This document shows, piece after piece, positions 1-8,541 of a stretch of DNA of 64,000 bases. Numbering within the stretch: position 1 is the first letter of the stretch; the number at the start of each line of letters is the position of its first letter. The notes beneath the pieces were generated by a model. That model worked only from the letters and a program-made list of their open reading frames with translations, searched no databases and had not been told where the DNA came from. Source of the stretch: Arthrobacter_H rhombi. Its GTDB lineage: Bacteria; Actinomycetota; Actinomycetes; Actinomycetales; Micrococcaceae. The translations under genes and the position numbers were made by a program. The stretch is taken from the NCBI RefSeq assembly GCF_039526245.1, contig NZ_BAAAIV010000012.1:447774-511773 (forward strand), in the 5' to 3' direction.

Positions 1-1418
1 TCCAGCTCCACCCGCAGCGAACCCACGCCCGCGGTGCGCAGCCACGCATCCGCCCACGCACCCATATCCCGGCCGGACGCCTCCTGGAGCACCGCGAGGA
101 AGTCGGCCAGCGACGTGTTGCCGAATTCGTGCCGGCGGAAGTATGTGCGGGCCGCTGCGGTGAACGCCTCCCGTCCCACGAATGCATCGAGCTGTTTGAG
201 CACCGAGGCGCCCTTGGCGTAGGTGATGCCGTCGAAGTTCTGCCGGGCGGCCTCCAGATCGGGGATGTCCGCGACGATGGGGTGGGTGGTCGGCAACTGG
301 TCCTGCACGTAGGCCCACGCCTTGCGGCGGTTGGCGAAGGTGACCCAGGCGGTGTCGAAGCCGGTGGCCTCGTCGACGGCCAGGGTGCCGATGAAGTCGG
401 CGAAGGACTCCTTCAGCCACAGGTCATCCCACCAGCGCATGGTCACCAGGTCGCCGAACCACATGTGCGCCATCTCGTGCATGATCGTGTTCGCCCGGCC
501 CTCATACTGGGCCTCGGTGGCCCGCGAGGTGAAGACATAATGTTCGGTGAAGGTCACCAGTCCGGGGTTTTCCATCGCGCCCAGGTTGTATTCGGGGACG
601 AACGCCTGCTCGTACTTGCCCCACGGGTAGGGGTAGTCGAAGAGCTCGTGGAAGAAGTCCAGCCCCTGCTTGGTGGTGGCGAACAGGGCGTCGGGGTCGA
701 AGTGCGGTGCCAGCGAGGCGCGGCATGTCAGGCCCAATGGGACCTCGAGCGTGCTCCCATCGGCCAGGGTGCGGTGCCACCTGTCGGTGACGTAGTGGTA
801 GGGGCCCGCCAGGATCGTGGTGATGTACGTGGACATCGGCAGGGTGGTGGCAAAGCGGCTGGTCGCGGTGCCGTCGCCGTGGTCGGTGCGTTCGGCGATC
901 GACTGGTTGGAGGCCACATGCCAGCAGGCGGGGGCGGTCACGGTGAACGTGAACGGCGCCTTCAGATCCGGCTGTTCGAACGTGGCGAACACCCGCCGGG
1001 CATCGGCCGGTTCGTACTGCGTGTAGAGGTAGGTCTGGCCATCAACCGGGTCCACGAACCGGTGCATCCCCTCACCGGAGGTCGAATACAGGGCAGTGCC
1101 GTCGACCTCGACGACGTTCTCCCCGGGCTCGGTGGTGACGTGGATCCGCGAGCCATCCACGGCGGTCTCCACCTCGAGCGCCCGTCCATTGTGCACGACG
1201 GCGGTGACCCCACCATGGATGGAATCCAGGAAGGTGGCCACACCACCTGCGGTGGCGGTGAAGGCCACCCGGGTGCGGGAGCGGTAGCCCGCCACGGAGG
1301 CGTCCGGGGCCCCACTCAGATCGAGGGCCACCTCGTAGGAGTCGAGGGCAAGGAGCCCGGCACGCTCGGCGGCTTCGTCGCGGGTCAGGTTCTGGTTCTG
1401 GGGCTGCTGGTTATCCAC
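1..1418 (-). CDS. pepN: Aminopeptidase N (M1 family), 3' end outside window
   Basis: Zinc aminopeptidase that removes N-terminal residues from peptides in the cytoplasm. About 472 codons are visible on the minus strand; the C-terminal half lies beyond base 1. The substrate-anchoring GAMEN motif (about residue 280) and the zinc motif HEMAHMWFGD (HExxH, about residue 312) are intact, followed by WLKESFADF, which carries the third zinc ligand Glu. The start is taken as GTG at 1416-1418, giving an N-terminus MDNQQPQNQNLTRDEAAERA, typical of actinobacterial PepN. No ATG lies in frame upstream; a nearby ATG is out of frame. It is downstream of, and co-directional with, the SDR gene (37-bp gap). Family identity is secure; the gene is incomplete here. 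Confidence 0.93.
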   Translation of the reverse strand, partial: MDNQQPQNQNLTRDEAAERAGLLALDSYEVALDLSGAPDASVAGYRSRTRVAFTATAGGVATFLDSIHGGVTAVVHNGRALEVETAVDGSRIHVTTEPGENVVEVDGTALYSTSGEGMHRFVDPVDGQTYLYTQYEPADARRVFATFEQPDLKAPFTFTVTAPACWHVASNQSIAERTDHGDGTATSRFATTLPMSTYITTILAGPYHYVTDRWHRTLADGSTLEVPLGLTCRASLAPHFDPDALFATTKQGLDFFHELFDYPYPWGKYEQAFVPEYNLGAMENPGLVTFTEHYVFTSRATEAQYEGRANTIMHEMAHMWFGDLVTMRWWDDLWLKESFADFIGTLAVDEATGFDTAWVTFANRRKAWAYVQDQLPTTHPIVADIPDLEAARQNFDGITYAKGASVLKQLDAFVGREAFTAAARTYFRRHEFGNTSLADFLAVLQEASGRDMGAWADAWLRTAGVGSLRVEL

Positions 1419-1454
1419 CCCACCATTGAACCATGAAGCAGGTGTTGCACATCA

Positions 1455-2933
1455 CTACCAGGGGGAGGGCCGGTAGTCCTTGATGAAGCAACCGCGCAGG
1501 TCCTCGCCCGCTTCTCCGGCGACGATCGGGTGGTAGACCCTCGCAGCACCGTCGATGAGGTCCAACGGTGCGTGCCAGCCTTCGGCGGCGTGGCGGATCT
1601 TGGATTCGTGCGGACGCTCATCGGTGATCCAGCCGGTGTCCACCGCGGTCATGAGGATCCCATCGGTTTCCAGCAGTTCCTCGGCAGCCGTGCGGGTGAG
1701 CATGTTCAACGCGGCCTTGGCCATGTTCGTGTGGGGATGCCCTGCACCCTTGTAGACACGCGAGAACTGGCCCTCCATCGCCGAGACATTCACGACGTAC
1801 TTGCGCCGGGATGCCGCCGCTGCCATCGCCGGGCGCAGCAGGCTGGCCAGCAAGAACGGTGCAGTGACATTGCACAACTGGACTTCCAGCAGTTCCAAGG
1901 CCTCCACCTGGCCCAGGTTCTGCGTCCAGCTGTTCACGGACACCAGGTCCGGGACGAGTCCGCCGGCATCGATGGCGGTCCCGGCGGCGATGCGTTCCAG
2001 CGATGCCGAACCCGCGGTCATGGCCAATTCAGCCAGGCGCTCGGGGGGCACGCCCATGGTCGATTCCAGCGCCGCAGTATCGAGGTCGAAGGCAGCTGCC
2101 AGTGCCTGCGGGTGGGCCTGCGGGGCAACTCCTGCACCCCAGACCTCGGGCCCGCCGTTGGCGGTCGAGAGCTCAGGGGCCAGCGGGCGCGCCTCCGCCT
2201 CGATGAGGTGTCGGTAGGCATTGCCGGAGCGGCGGACCGTCTGCGCCGCATTGTTGATGAGGATGTCCAAGGGGCCGTCGGCGGCCAGCCGTTCGGCCAG
2301 TGAGACCACCTGGGACGGGTCACGCAGGTCGATGCCCACGATCCGCAGCCGATGTAGCCAGTCACCACTGTCATCCAGCGCGGCGAAACGGCGCGCCGCA
2401 TCGGCGGGGAAGCGGGTGGTGATGGTGGTGTGTGCGCCGTCGCGCAGCAGCCGCAACGCGATGTGCATGCCGATCTTTGCCCGCCCCCCGGTCAGCAGGG
2501 CCCGCCGACCGGTCAGGTCCACGCGGGCTTCGCGCCAATGCCGGCCGCTGGCCGCGCAGTCGGGGCAGAGCAGGTGGTGGAAGGCATCGACCTTCGTGAA
2601 CGGCTGCTTGCAGATATAGCACTTGCGCGGCTGCCGGTACTCCCCGGCGCTGCCGTCGGCGGTGGCCGAGGAGAGGTCGAGTCCCTCGGTCTCGTCGTCC
2701 AGTCGGCTCGCGGCCCCCGTGGCGGTCCGTTCCATCACCTCGCGATCCGCGTCCAGGACTGCTTGGCGCGCTTCGGTGCGGCGGGCGCGCTTGACCTCCT
2801 TGAACATCTTCGCGGTGGCGCGGCGCACGGCGATGAACTGCTCATCGTCGTCGGGCAGCTGGTGGATGCGCTCCAGGACGCCCAAACAGGCGGCCAGGTC
2901 GTCGGGGGTGATGGGGGAGAAATGCTCAGTCAT
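1455..2933 (-). CDS. Atypical SDR-family protein with N-terminal helical region and zinc ribbon
   Basis: A 492-residue protein. Residues 1-100 are charged and helical. A four-Cys zinc ribbon follows (C105, C108, C123, C126). A Rossmann-type SDR domain begins near 140 with TGGRAKIG (148-155) as the NAD(P)-binding turn and INNAA (226-230). Between INNAA and the next SDR core segment sits an unusually long stretch of about 100 residues. The catalytic region has S384 and K406 (NMAKAALN), but the position four residues before the Lys, normally the catalytic Tyr, is Thr402. It may therefore be a non-canonical reductase or a binding protein. The start ATG (2931-2933) is preceded by a -10-like TAGAGT nine bases upstream. 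The substrate is unknown. Confidence 0.8.
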   Translation of the reverse strand: MTEHFSPITPDDLAACLGVLERIHQLPDDDEQFIAVRRATAKMFKEVKRARRTEARQAVLDADREVMERTATGAASRLDDETEGLDLSSATADGSAGEYRQPRKCYICKQPFTKVDAFHHLLCPDCAASGRHWREARVDLTGRRALLTGGRAKIGMHIALRLLRDGAHTTITTRFPADAARRFAALDDSGDWLHRLRIVGIDLRDPSQVVSLAERLAADGPLDILINNAAQTVRRSGNAYRHLIEAEARPLAPELSTANGGPEVWGAGVAPQAHPQALAAAFDLDTAALESTMGVPPERLAELAMTAGSASLERIAAGTAIDAGGLVPDLVSVNSWTQNLGQVEALELLEVQLCNVTAPFLLASLLRPAMAAAASRRKYVVNVSAMEGQFSRVYKGAGHPHTNMAKAALNMLTRTAAEELLETDGILMTAVDTGWITDERPHESKIRHAAEGWHAPLDLIDGAARVYHPIVAGEAGEDLRGCFIKDYRPSPW

Positions 2934-2942
2934 GACGGGAGA

Positions 2943-2948
2943 ACTCTA
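2943..2948 (-). promoter_or_regulatory. -10 element of a near-leaderless promoter for the SDR gene
   Basis: TAGAGT on the minus strand with nine bases between it and the ATG at 2931-2933. Transcription would start at or 2-3 bases before the start codon. No Shine-Dalgarno sequence is seen. Confidence 0.45.
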
Positions 2949-2978
2949 CCGCCTGCACCCACCGATCGACGATCCGGC

Positions 2979-4220
2979 CTACGCCGTGACCTCCTGCCCC
3001 TTGGCGAGGATGGTCAGGCCTGATTCGGTCACCGTGAAGCCGCGGGAACGGTCCAGGTCGGCGTCGACTCCGATGGTAGCCCCGGGGGGAACGACGACGT
3101 TCTTGTCGATGATCGCATGCTGGACCACCGCGCCGGCGCCGATGACGACGTTGTCCAGCAACACCGACGTGGACACCTTTGCCCCGGCGTCCACCCGCAC
3201 GTCCAGGGACAGCACCGAACTGATCACGGTGCCACCGGAGATCACGACGCCGGAGGCCAGCAGCGAATCGTGCGCCTCCCCGGGGGTGCCGTCCTTGGCG
3301 CGGATCAATTTGGTCGGCGGCGAGCTGTGGTGGCGGGTGTGGATCGGCCACTCGTGGTTGTAGAGGTTGAATTCGGGGATGGGTGCCACCAGGTCCATGT
3401 GGGCGTCGTAGTACGACTCCAGGGTGCCGACATCGCGCCAGTAGCGCACGCGCCGCAGGTCTTCGCCGGGGACGGGGTTGGCGGAGAAGTCGTAGACCGC
3501 GCAGTCACCGCGTTCGACGAAGCCGGGGATGATGTCCCCGCCCATGTCGTGCTTGGTGTCCTCCCGATCGTTGTCGCTGCGCAGGGCCTCCAACAGGGCC
3601 GAGGTGGTGAAGATGTAGTTGCCCATCGAGGCGAGGAAGCTATTCGGGTCATCGGGCAGGCCCGGTGTGGAATCGGGTTTCTCCACGAAAGCGGCAATCC
3701 GGTCAGGGCGCGCCGGGTCGACCTCCACGACGCCAAATTGGTTGGCCTGGTCCAGCGGCTGGCGGACCGCGGAGACCGAGGCGGAAGCCCCGGAGGCGAT
3801 ATGCGCTTCCAGCATGGCGGAGAAATCCATCCGGTACACGTGGTCCGCTCCCACGACGAGGACGTAATCGGGTTTCGCGTCGTGGATGAGGTTCAAGGAC
3901 TGGTAGATCGCGTTCGCCGACCCCAGGAACCAGTCCTTGCCCAGCCGCTGCTGCGCGGGGACGGAGGCCACGTAGTTGCCCAACTGGGTGGACATCCTCC
4001 AGGTTTCGGAGACGTGGCGGTCCAGGCTGTGCGACTTGTACTGGGTCAGCACGACCACTTGGAGGTAGCCGGAGTTCACGACGTTTGACAGCGCGAAATC
4101 GATGAGCCGGTAGCTGCCGGCAAACGGCACCGCAGGTTTGGCCCGGTCCGCCGTCAACGGCATCAGCCGCTTTCCTTCTCCGCCGGCCAAAACCACGGCG
4201 AGGACCTTCTGATGGGGCAT
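2979..4220 (-). CDS. glgC: Glucose-1-phosphate adenylyltransferase (ADP-glucose pyrophosphorylase)
   Basis: Makes ADP-glucose from ATP and glucose-1-phosphate, the committed step of glycogen and alpha-glucan synthesis. It has 413 residues, normal for bacterial GlgC. The N-terminal nucleotidyltransferase signature LAGGEGKRLMPLTADRAKP lies near residues 12-30. The central part has VVGADHVYRMDF and FVEKPD, and the C-terminal left-handed beta-helix carries hexapeptide-like repeats (VVISGGTVISSVLSL, VVIGAGAVVQHAIIDKNVVV). It starts at ATG 4218-4220 and diverges from glgM across a 103-bp gap, the same arrangement as Rv1213/Rv1212c in Mycobacterium tuberculosis. The C-terminus lies 45 bp from the start of the SDR gene. 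Confidence 0.96.
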   Translation of the reverse strand: MPHQKVLAVVLAGGEGKRLMPLTADRAKPAVPFAGSYRLIDFALSNVVNSGYLQVVVLTQYKSHSLDRHVSETWRMSTQLGNYVASVPAQQRLGKDWFLGSANAIYQSLNLIHDAKPDYVLVVGADHVYRMDFSAMLEAHIASGASASVSAVRQPLDQANQFGVVEVDPARPDRIAAFVEKPDSTPGLPDDPNSFLASMGNYIFTTSALLEALRSDNDREDTKHDMGGDIIPGFVERGDCAVYDFSANPVPGEDLRRVRYWRDVGTLESYYDAHMDLVAPIPEFNLYNHEWPIHTRHHSSPPTKLIRAKDGTPGEAHDSLLASGVVISGGTVISSVLSLDVRVDAGAKVSTSVLLDNVVIGAGAVVQHAIIDKNVVVPPGATIGVDADLDRSRGFTVTESGLTILAKGQEVTA

Positions 4221-4311
4221 GCCGACTCCCTTGACTTCGTTCCAACCCGGCGGGGGTGGGCCGCCGGCTTCACCTTGTGGGATCAGACTATGGCAGAACT
4301 CACGAAGCGAC

Positions 4312-4317
4312 TACGTT
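4312..4317 (+). promoter_or_regulatory. -10 element of a leaderless promoter for glgM
   Basis: TACGTT with six bases to the GTG start at 4324, inside the 103-bp glgC/glgM divergent region. The spacing fits leaderless transcription. Confidence 0.45.
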
Positions 4318-4323
4318 GGTGGT

Positions 4324-5532
4324 GTGAGAGTCGACATTATTACCAAGGAATTCCCGCCGGCCATCTACGGGGGAGCCGGTGTCCACGTCGCGGAGCTGTC
4401 CCGCGTCCTGGCCCCCCTGGCGGATCTGCACGTGCACGCCTTCGGCGCCGAACGGGATGCCGACTACCACGGCGCAACCGTTGCCAGCTATGCCGAGCCA
4501 GCAGATCTGGCGGCAGGCAATCCGGCGCTGGCCACCCTGGGTACCGACCTGCGCATCGTCCCCGCGCTGGCAGGAACGGACATCATCCACTCGCATACCT
4601 GGTACGCCAACATGGCCGGCCACCTCGGTTCGCTGATGCACGGCGTACCGCATGTGCTCAGCGCGCACTCGCTCGAGCCGCTGCGCCCTTGGAAAGCCGA
4701 ACAGCTCGGCGGTGGCTACGCGGTGAGTTCCTGGGCCGAGTCCACCGCGTATCACGCAGCCGACGCCATCATCGCCGTCTCGGACGGGATGCGGGGCGAC
4801 ATCCTGTCCGCTTACCCCGGGGTGGATCCGAACCGCGTCCACACCGTGCACAACGGCGTCGACGTCGAGGCCTGGCAGCCGGCCCCCCATCTGGATGACC
4901 TCCCCGGATTGGGGATCGACCCGGCCAAGCGCACCGTGGCCTTCGTCGGGCGCATCACCCGCCAGAAGGGGGTGCCGTACCTGTTGCGGGCCGCAGCACT
5001 GTTGCCCGCCGACGTCCAGCTGGTGCTCTGCGCGGGAGCCGCCGATACCCCGGAGCTCGCCGCCGAGGTGGCCGAACTGATCGGACGCTTGCGGGCGACC
5101 CGGGATTCCGTCGTGGTGATCGAGAGGATGCTGCCGCGCCACGAGCTGATCCAGGTCCTCACGCAGGCGACCGTGTTTGCCTGCCCGTCGATCTACGAGC
5201 CGCTGGGGATCGTGAACCTGGAGGCCATGGCCTGCTCCACCGCTGTTGTGGCCAGCGCCGTCGGGGGCATCCCGGAGGTCGTCGTCGACGGGGAGACCGG
5301 ATATCTGGTGCCGTTGGAACAACTGCCCGATGCGTCCGGGACCCCGCGGGACATCGAACGCTTTGTGGGCGATTTCGCCGCCGCATTGAACCGGGCCTTG
5401 GAAGACACCGGCCGCGCAGCCGACATGGGGGCCGCTGGCCGGCGCCGTGCCACTGCCCAATTCAGCTGGGATGCCATCGCCGCCAGGACCCTGGAGGTCT
5501 ACCAGGCGGCCATCGACGCCCACCGGAGCTGA
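4324..5532 (+). CDS. glgM: Alpha-maltose-1-phosphate synthase / glycogen synthase, GT4 family
   Basis: Retaining glucosyltransferase that uses the ADP-glucose made by the adjacent GlgC. In mycobacteria the orthologue (Rv1212c) transfers glucose to glucose-1-phosphate to give maltose-1-phosphate for the GlgE pathway; older annotation calls it actinobacterial GlgA. 402 residues from GTG 4324 (VRVDIITKEFPPAIYGGAGV), a typical N-terminus for this subfamily. The GT-B C-terminal domain holds FVGRITRQKGVPYLL and the nucleotide-sugar segment PSIYEPLGIVNLEAMAC. An open frame extends upstream but does not match the family and lacks a ribosome site. A long perfect hairpin follows the stop codon. GlgM versus GlgA function cannot be separated by sequence alone. 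Confidence 0.88.
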   Translation: MRVDIITKEFPPAIYGGAGVHVAELSRVLAPLADLHVHAFGAERDADYHGATVASYAEPADLAAGNPALATLGTDLRIVPALAGTDIIHSHTWYANMAGHLGSLMHGVPHVLSAHSLEPLRPWKAEQLGGGYAVSSWAESTAYHAADAIIAVSDGMRGDILSAYPGVDPNRVHTVHNGVDVEAWQPAPHLDDLPGLGIDPAKRTVAFVGRITRQKGVPYLLRAAALLPADVQLVLCAGAADTPELAAEVAELIGRLRATRDSVVVIERMLPRHELIQVLTQATVFACPSIYEPLGIVNLEAMACSTAVVASAVGGIPEVVVDGETGYLVPLEQLPDASGTPRDIERFVGDFAAALNRALEDTGRAADMGAAGRRRATAQFSWDAIAARTLEVYQAAIDAHRS

Positions 5533-5538
5533 CCGGGC

Positions 5539-5580
5539 ATGACGATGCCGGCGCCCCCTCGGGGACGCCGGCATCGTCAT
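5539..5580. terminator. Perfect 15-bp hairpin between convergent glgM and acyl-CoA oxidase genes
   Basis: Arms 5539-5553 and 5566-5580 (ATGACGATGCCGGCG and its exact complement) flank a 12-base loop. There is no U-tract on either strand, so it probably acts in both directions, as often seen in high-GC actinobacteria. Confidence 0.7.
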
Positions 5581-5598
5581 GCGTGAGGTCCGAGCCGG

Positions 5599-7710
5599 TC
5601 AGGCGCCGACCTTGCGGCCCTTCTTGGCTGCGGATTTCGCGGCATGGCGTTCTGCCTTTTCCGCTGCCTTGCGTTGGGCGACCAACACCTTCTCGTCCAC
5701 AGGGGAGTCCGGCAACGCCCGCTGGCGCCGCAGGTACTCGGCGGCCTCGTTCTGTCGCTCGGCCTCGATGCCCGTCGCGACCTCCGCGCGCAGGTGCTCG
5801 GGGCCGTAGCCGAAGGCATCGACCAGATCCTGGGCGTGGGGACGCAGGCGGGCCAGTAGGCGGTTGATGTAGGGCCCCAGGGTCCGGGCCCGCTGGCTCG
5901 ATAGCCGACCGTGCATCTGGTACCAGGCCAGGTCCTTCTCGATCAGCTGGAGGCCGAAGAGGTCACGCACCCAGGTCATGACCTGGCGCGTGTCGGCGTC
6001 CTTGATGTTCTCCAATGCTGCGGTGAAGGATTCCCAGAGCAGCAGTTCGCCGTGGGCGCGGGCCGCTTCGATGATCTCGTGCTGGTTCTCGTTGAAGACC
6101 CGGGCACCCTCGGCCTGCGGGAGCTTGGCTGCCCCACGCATGGCGTCGGCGACTTCGCCCACTGCCGTCCGGACACGATCGGTGAGCAGGTTGCGCTGCG
6201 TCTCGGCATCCTTGAGGAAGTTCGCCGAACGCTTCTCCGAACCGGTATCTGCCCACGTCTGGGCGAATTGACGCAGACCCGAGCGGTTGATCGCGACATT
6301 GCCGGCCTGGCGGACGACATAGCGGGCCAGGACGCCGGCATCGAGGTGGCGGAATTCCTGGGCATAGTCGGTCAGCAGGCGTTTGGCCACCAGTTGCAGC
6401 AGCACGTTGTTATCGCCCTCGAACGTCACATACACGTCCAGGTCCGCGCGCAGTGAGGTGAAGCGGTTCTTGGTGATGAACCCGGCACCGCCGCAGGCCT
6501 CGCGGCTTTCCTGGAGGATGTCCAGGGCATTCCACGTCGACGTCGGCTTCAGTGCTGCTGCGAGGGTCTCCAGGTCCTGGCGGTCCTCGTCGGTGTCCAA
6601 GGTGCCGGAGAAGACGCCGTCGAACTTCTCGAGCAGCGATTCGTGGGCGAAGGACATGGCGTAGGTGGTGGCGATGCGTGAAATCAACCGGCGCTGGTGG
6701 CGCTGGTAGTCCATGATCACTTCTTCCTGGATGTTGGAAGTGGCGTTGAACTGACGGCGCTGGTGGGCGTAGGTGACTGCGATCTGCAGGGCGACCTTCG
6801 ACGCGGCGACCGCTGCCCCGTCCAGCGAGACGCGGCCCTGCACCAGGGTGCCGAGCATGGTGAAGAAGCGGCGGCCCGGGCTGGCGATGGGGGAGGTGTA
6901 CTTCCCCGACGCGTCGACGTCGCCGTAGCGGTTCAGGAGGTTGGTGCGCGGAACCCTGACGTGGTCGAAGTGCAAGCGACCGTTGTCGATGCCGTTCAGG
7001 CCGCCCTTGAGTCCGTCGTCTTCCCCTCCGACGCCGGGCAGGAATCCCTTGCCGTCGCGGATGGGGACGTAGAGGGCGTGGACGCCGTGGTTGACGCCCT
7101 GGGTGATGAGCTGGGCGAAGACGACGGCGGCCTGGCCATGCTGGCCGGCGTTGCCGAGGAATTCCTTCCACGCCGCGCGGAACGGGGTGTGGATCTCGAA
7201 CTCGTCGGTTTCCGGGATGTAGGTGGCTGTGGTGGCCACGCTGGCCACATCGGAACCATGGCCGATTTCCGTCATTGCGAAAGCGCCGGGGATTTCCATG
7301 TTCAGGATGCCGGGCAGCCACTTCTCATGGTGTTCCTGGGTGCCCAGGTGCATGACAGCGGAACCGAAGAGGCCCCACTGGACGCCCGCCTTGATCTGCA
7401 GGGAGGGATCTGCGGTGACCAGTTCCTCGAAGGCGGCGATGTTGCCGCCGTGGTTGTCGCTTCCTCCCAGGGACGGCGGGAACGCCCGCTGGATGGCGCC
7501 TTCGTCGACCAGCAGCGAGAGCTGCCCCAGGACGCGCTCACGGTGTTCGGCCATGGACTGGCCCTCCACCTTCTGGAATTCCTCGCGACCGGCGATGGCA
7601 CGGGAAGCACGGCGCTCCTCGGCCCACTTGCCCAGGAGCTGTTCGCCAAGAGCGGCGACATCAATGCGGGGTTCCGGGCGGCCCGTTGCCGCCGTGTTCT
7701 GCTGGGTCAC
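5599..7710 (-). CDS. Acyl-CoA oxidase / acyl-CoA dehydrogenase family flavoenzyme
   Basis: FAD enzyme that introduces the alpha-beta double bond into acyl-CoA, the first step of beta-oxidation. At 703 residues it is longer than classical FadE (about 380) and near the acyl-CoA oxidase size. It contains the acyl-CoA dehydrogenase middle-domain motif FAMTEIGHGSDV and the oxidase-like C-terminal motif VTFEGDNNVLLQLVAKRLL. The C-terminus is a basic tail rich in Lys and Ala. The GTG start (7708-7710) overlaps the TetR stop by four bases (GTGA), so the pair is translationally coupled. With the divergent thiolase, FabG4-like and HtdX-like genes it recalls the fadE5-fadA2-fabG4-htdX region of M. tuberculosis. 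Oxidase versus dehydrogenase chemistry is unresolved. Confidence 0.87.
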   Translation of the reverse strand: MTQQNTAATGRPEPRIDVAALGEQLLGKWAEERRASRAIAGREEFQKVEGQSMAEHRERVLGQLSLLVDEGAIQRAFPPSLGGSDNHGGNIAAFEELVTADPSLQIKAGVQWGLFGSAVMHLGTQEHHEKWLPGILNMEIPGAFAMTEIGHGSDVASVATTATYIPETDEFEIHTPFRAAWKEFLGNAGQHGQAAVVFAQLITQGVNHGVHALYVPIRDGKGFLPGVGGEDDGLKGGLNGIDNGRLHFDHVRVPRTNLLNRYGDVDASGKYTSPIASPGRRFFTMLGTLVQGRVSLDGAAVAASKVALQIAVTYAHQRRQFNATSNIQEEVIMDYQRHQRRLISRIATTYAMSFAHESLLEKFDGVFSGTLDTDEDRQDLETLAAALKPTSTWNALDILQESREACGGAGFITKNRFTSLRADLDVYVTFEGDNNVLLQLVAKRLLTDYAQEFRHLDAGVLARYVVRQAGNVAINRSGLRQFAQTWADTGSEKRSANFLKDAETQRNLLTDRVRTAVGEVADAMRGAAKLPQAEGARVFNENQHEIIEAARAHGELLLWESFTAALENIKDADTRQVMTWVRDLFGLQLIEKDLAWYQMHGRLSSQRARTLGPYINRLLARLRPHAQDLVDAFGYGPEHLRAEVATGIEAERQNEAAEYLRRQRALPDSPVDEKVLVAQRKAAEKAERHAAKSAAKKGRKVGA

Positions 7711-8477
7711 GATGTGTGCCTTTCCAGTTTGGTACTGCTTGTCTCAGTGGTGATGGAGGTGGTTGGTTCAGTGGCCTGTGGTGGGGGCGGACCGGCGGAC
7801 CCTCCGGCAATGCCGAAGACCAGCCAGCCGGTGATGTTCCGGGTGAGCTCTTCCTCCGTGGGTTTGTCGGGGGAAGCCGTCGTGCGCAGCCAGCTTTCGC
7901 CTGCCGCACGGACCATGCCGATCGCTGCGCCGGGCCACAGGTTCAAGACGGTCGTGGCTTCATCACCCGCGGTGCGTTCACGCAGGTAGGCCTTCATGCG
8001 TTCCGTCATCATCTGCGTCAGTTCGGCGAAGAAGTCGTCCATCGGCTCGCCTGCTGTCGCTGTCCCGATGGACGCGTGGGGTTCCGCCGAGGTCCCGGTG
8101 ACATAGAAGTAGACATTCGGTGAGGTCTGCGCCATGTGGAGATACGCCCTGACCATGGCCCGAAGTCCCGCTTGTTCGGTGGTTGCCGTGCGGGCGGCCT
8201 CGACGACCTTCGAGCGCATCTGGCCCACGACGATTTCGCCCATCGCGCGCCGCAACCCCTCCTTATCGCCGAAGTAGCGATAGAAGACCGATTTCGACGT
8301 ACCGGCCGCGGCCGCGCAGTCTTCCATCGAGGCGTTGGGTCCGAGCCGGTGGATGACCGAGCGTGCGGCCTTGACCAGTTCGGTCCGCCGTTCCGCCCGA
8401 TGGGCGTCCCATCGGGCGGAACGGCCGTCACCTGCCACGGTGGCCGTGGTGTCGGGGGAGATGCGGGAAGAGTTCAC
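7707..8477 (-). CDS. TetR-family transcriptional regulator of the lipid-metabolism cluster
   Basis: 256 residues with a TetR N-terminal HTH at about 30-80 (SMEDCAAAAGTSKSVFYRYF) and a divergent ligand-binding domain. The GTG start at 8475-8477 directly abuts a 31-bp imperfect palindrome (8478-8508) that also sits upstream of the divergent thiolase. The likely role is therefore autoregulation plus control of both arms, with an acyl-CoA as the plausible effector (inference). The 3' end overlaps the start of the acyl-CoA oxidase gene (GTGA). The N-terminal extension of about 25 residues before the HTH is Ser/Thr-rich, and a start farther inside is possible. Confidence 0.9.
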   Translation of the reverse strand: MNSSRISPDTTATVAGDGRSARWDAHRAERRTELVKAARSVIHRLGPNASMEDCAAAAGTSKSVFYRYFGDKEGLRRAMGEIVVGQMRSKVVEAARTATTEQAGLRAMVRAYLHMAQTSPNVYFYVTGTSAEPHASIGTATAGEPMDDFFAELTQMMTERMKAYLRERTAGDEATTVLNLWPGAAIGMVRAAGESWLRTTASPDKPTEEELTRNITGWLVFGIAGGSAGPPPPQATEPTTSITTETSSTKLERHTS

Positions 8478-8508
8478 GATACCCAGCGTATCAGGTACGC
8501 TAGGTATC
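8478..8508. promoter_or_regulatory. 31-bp palindromic operator between TetR gene and thiolase
   Basis: Half-sites GATACCCAGCGTATC (8478-8492) and GGTACGCTAGGTATC (8494-8508) are inverted around base 8493 and match at 13 of 15 positions. The element begins right at the TetR start codon and lies 33 bp before the thiolase ATG. It also contains -10-like elements. It is the obvious binding site for the adjacent TetR protein. Confidence 0.75.
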
Positions 8509-8541
8509 GGTAATCCACCTCACATTGTCAGGAGTCATTCC

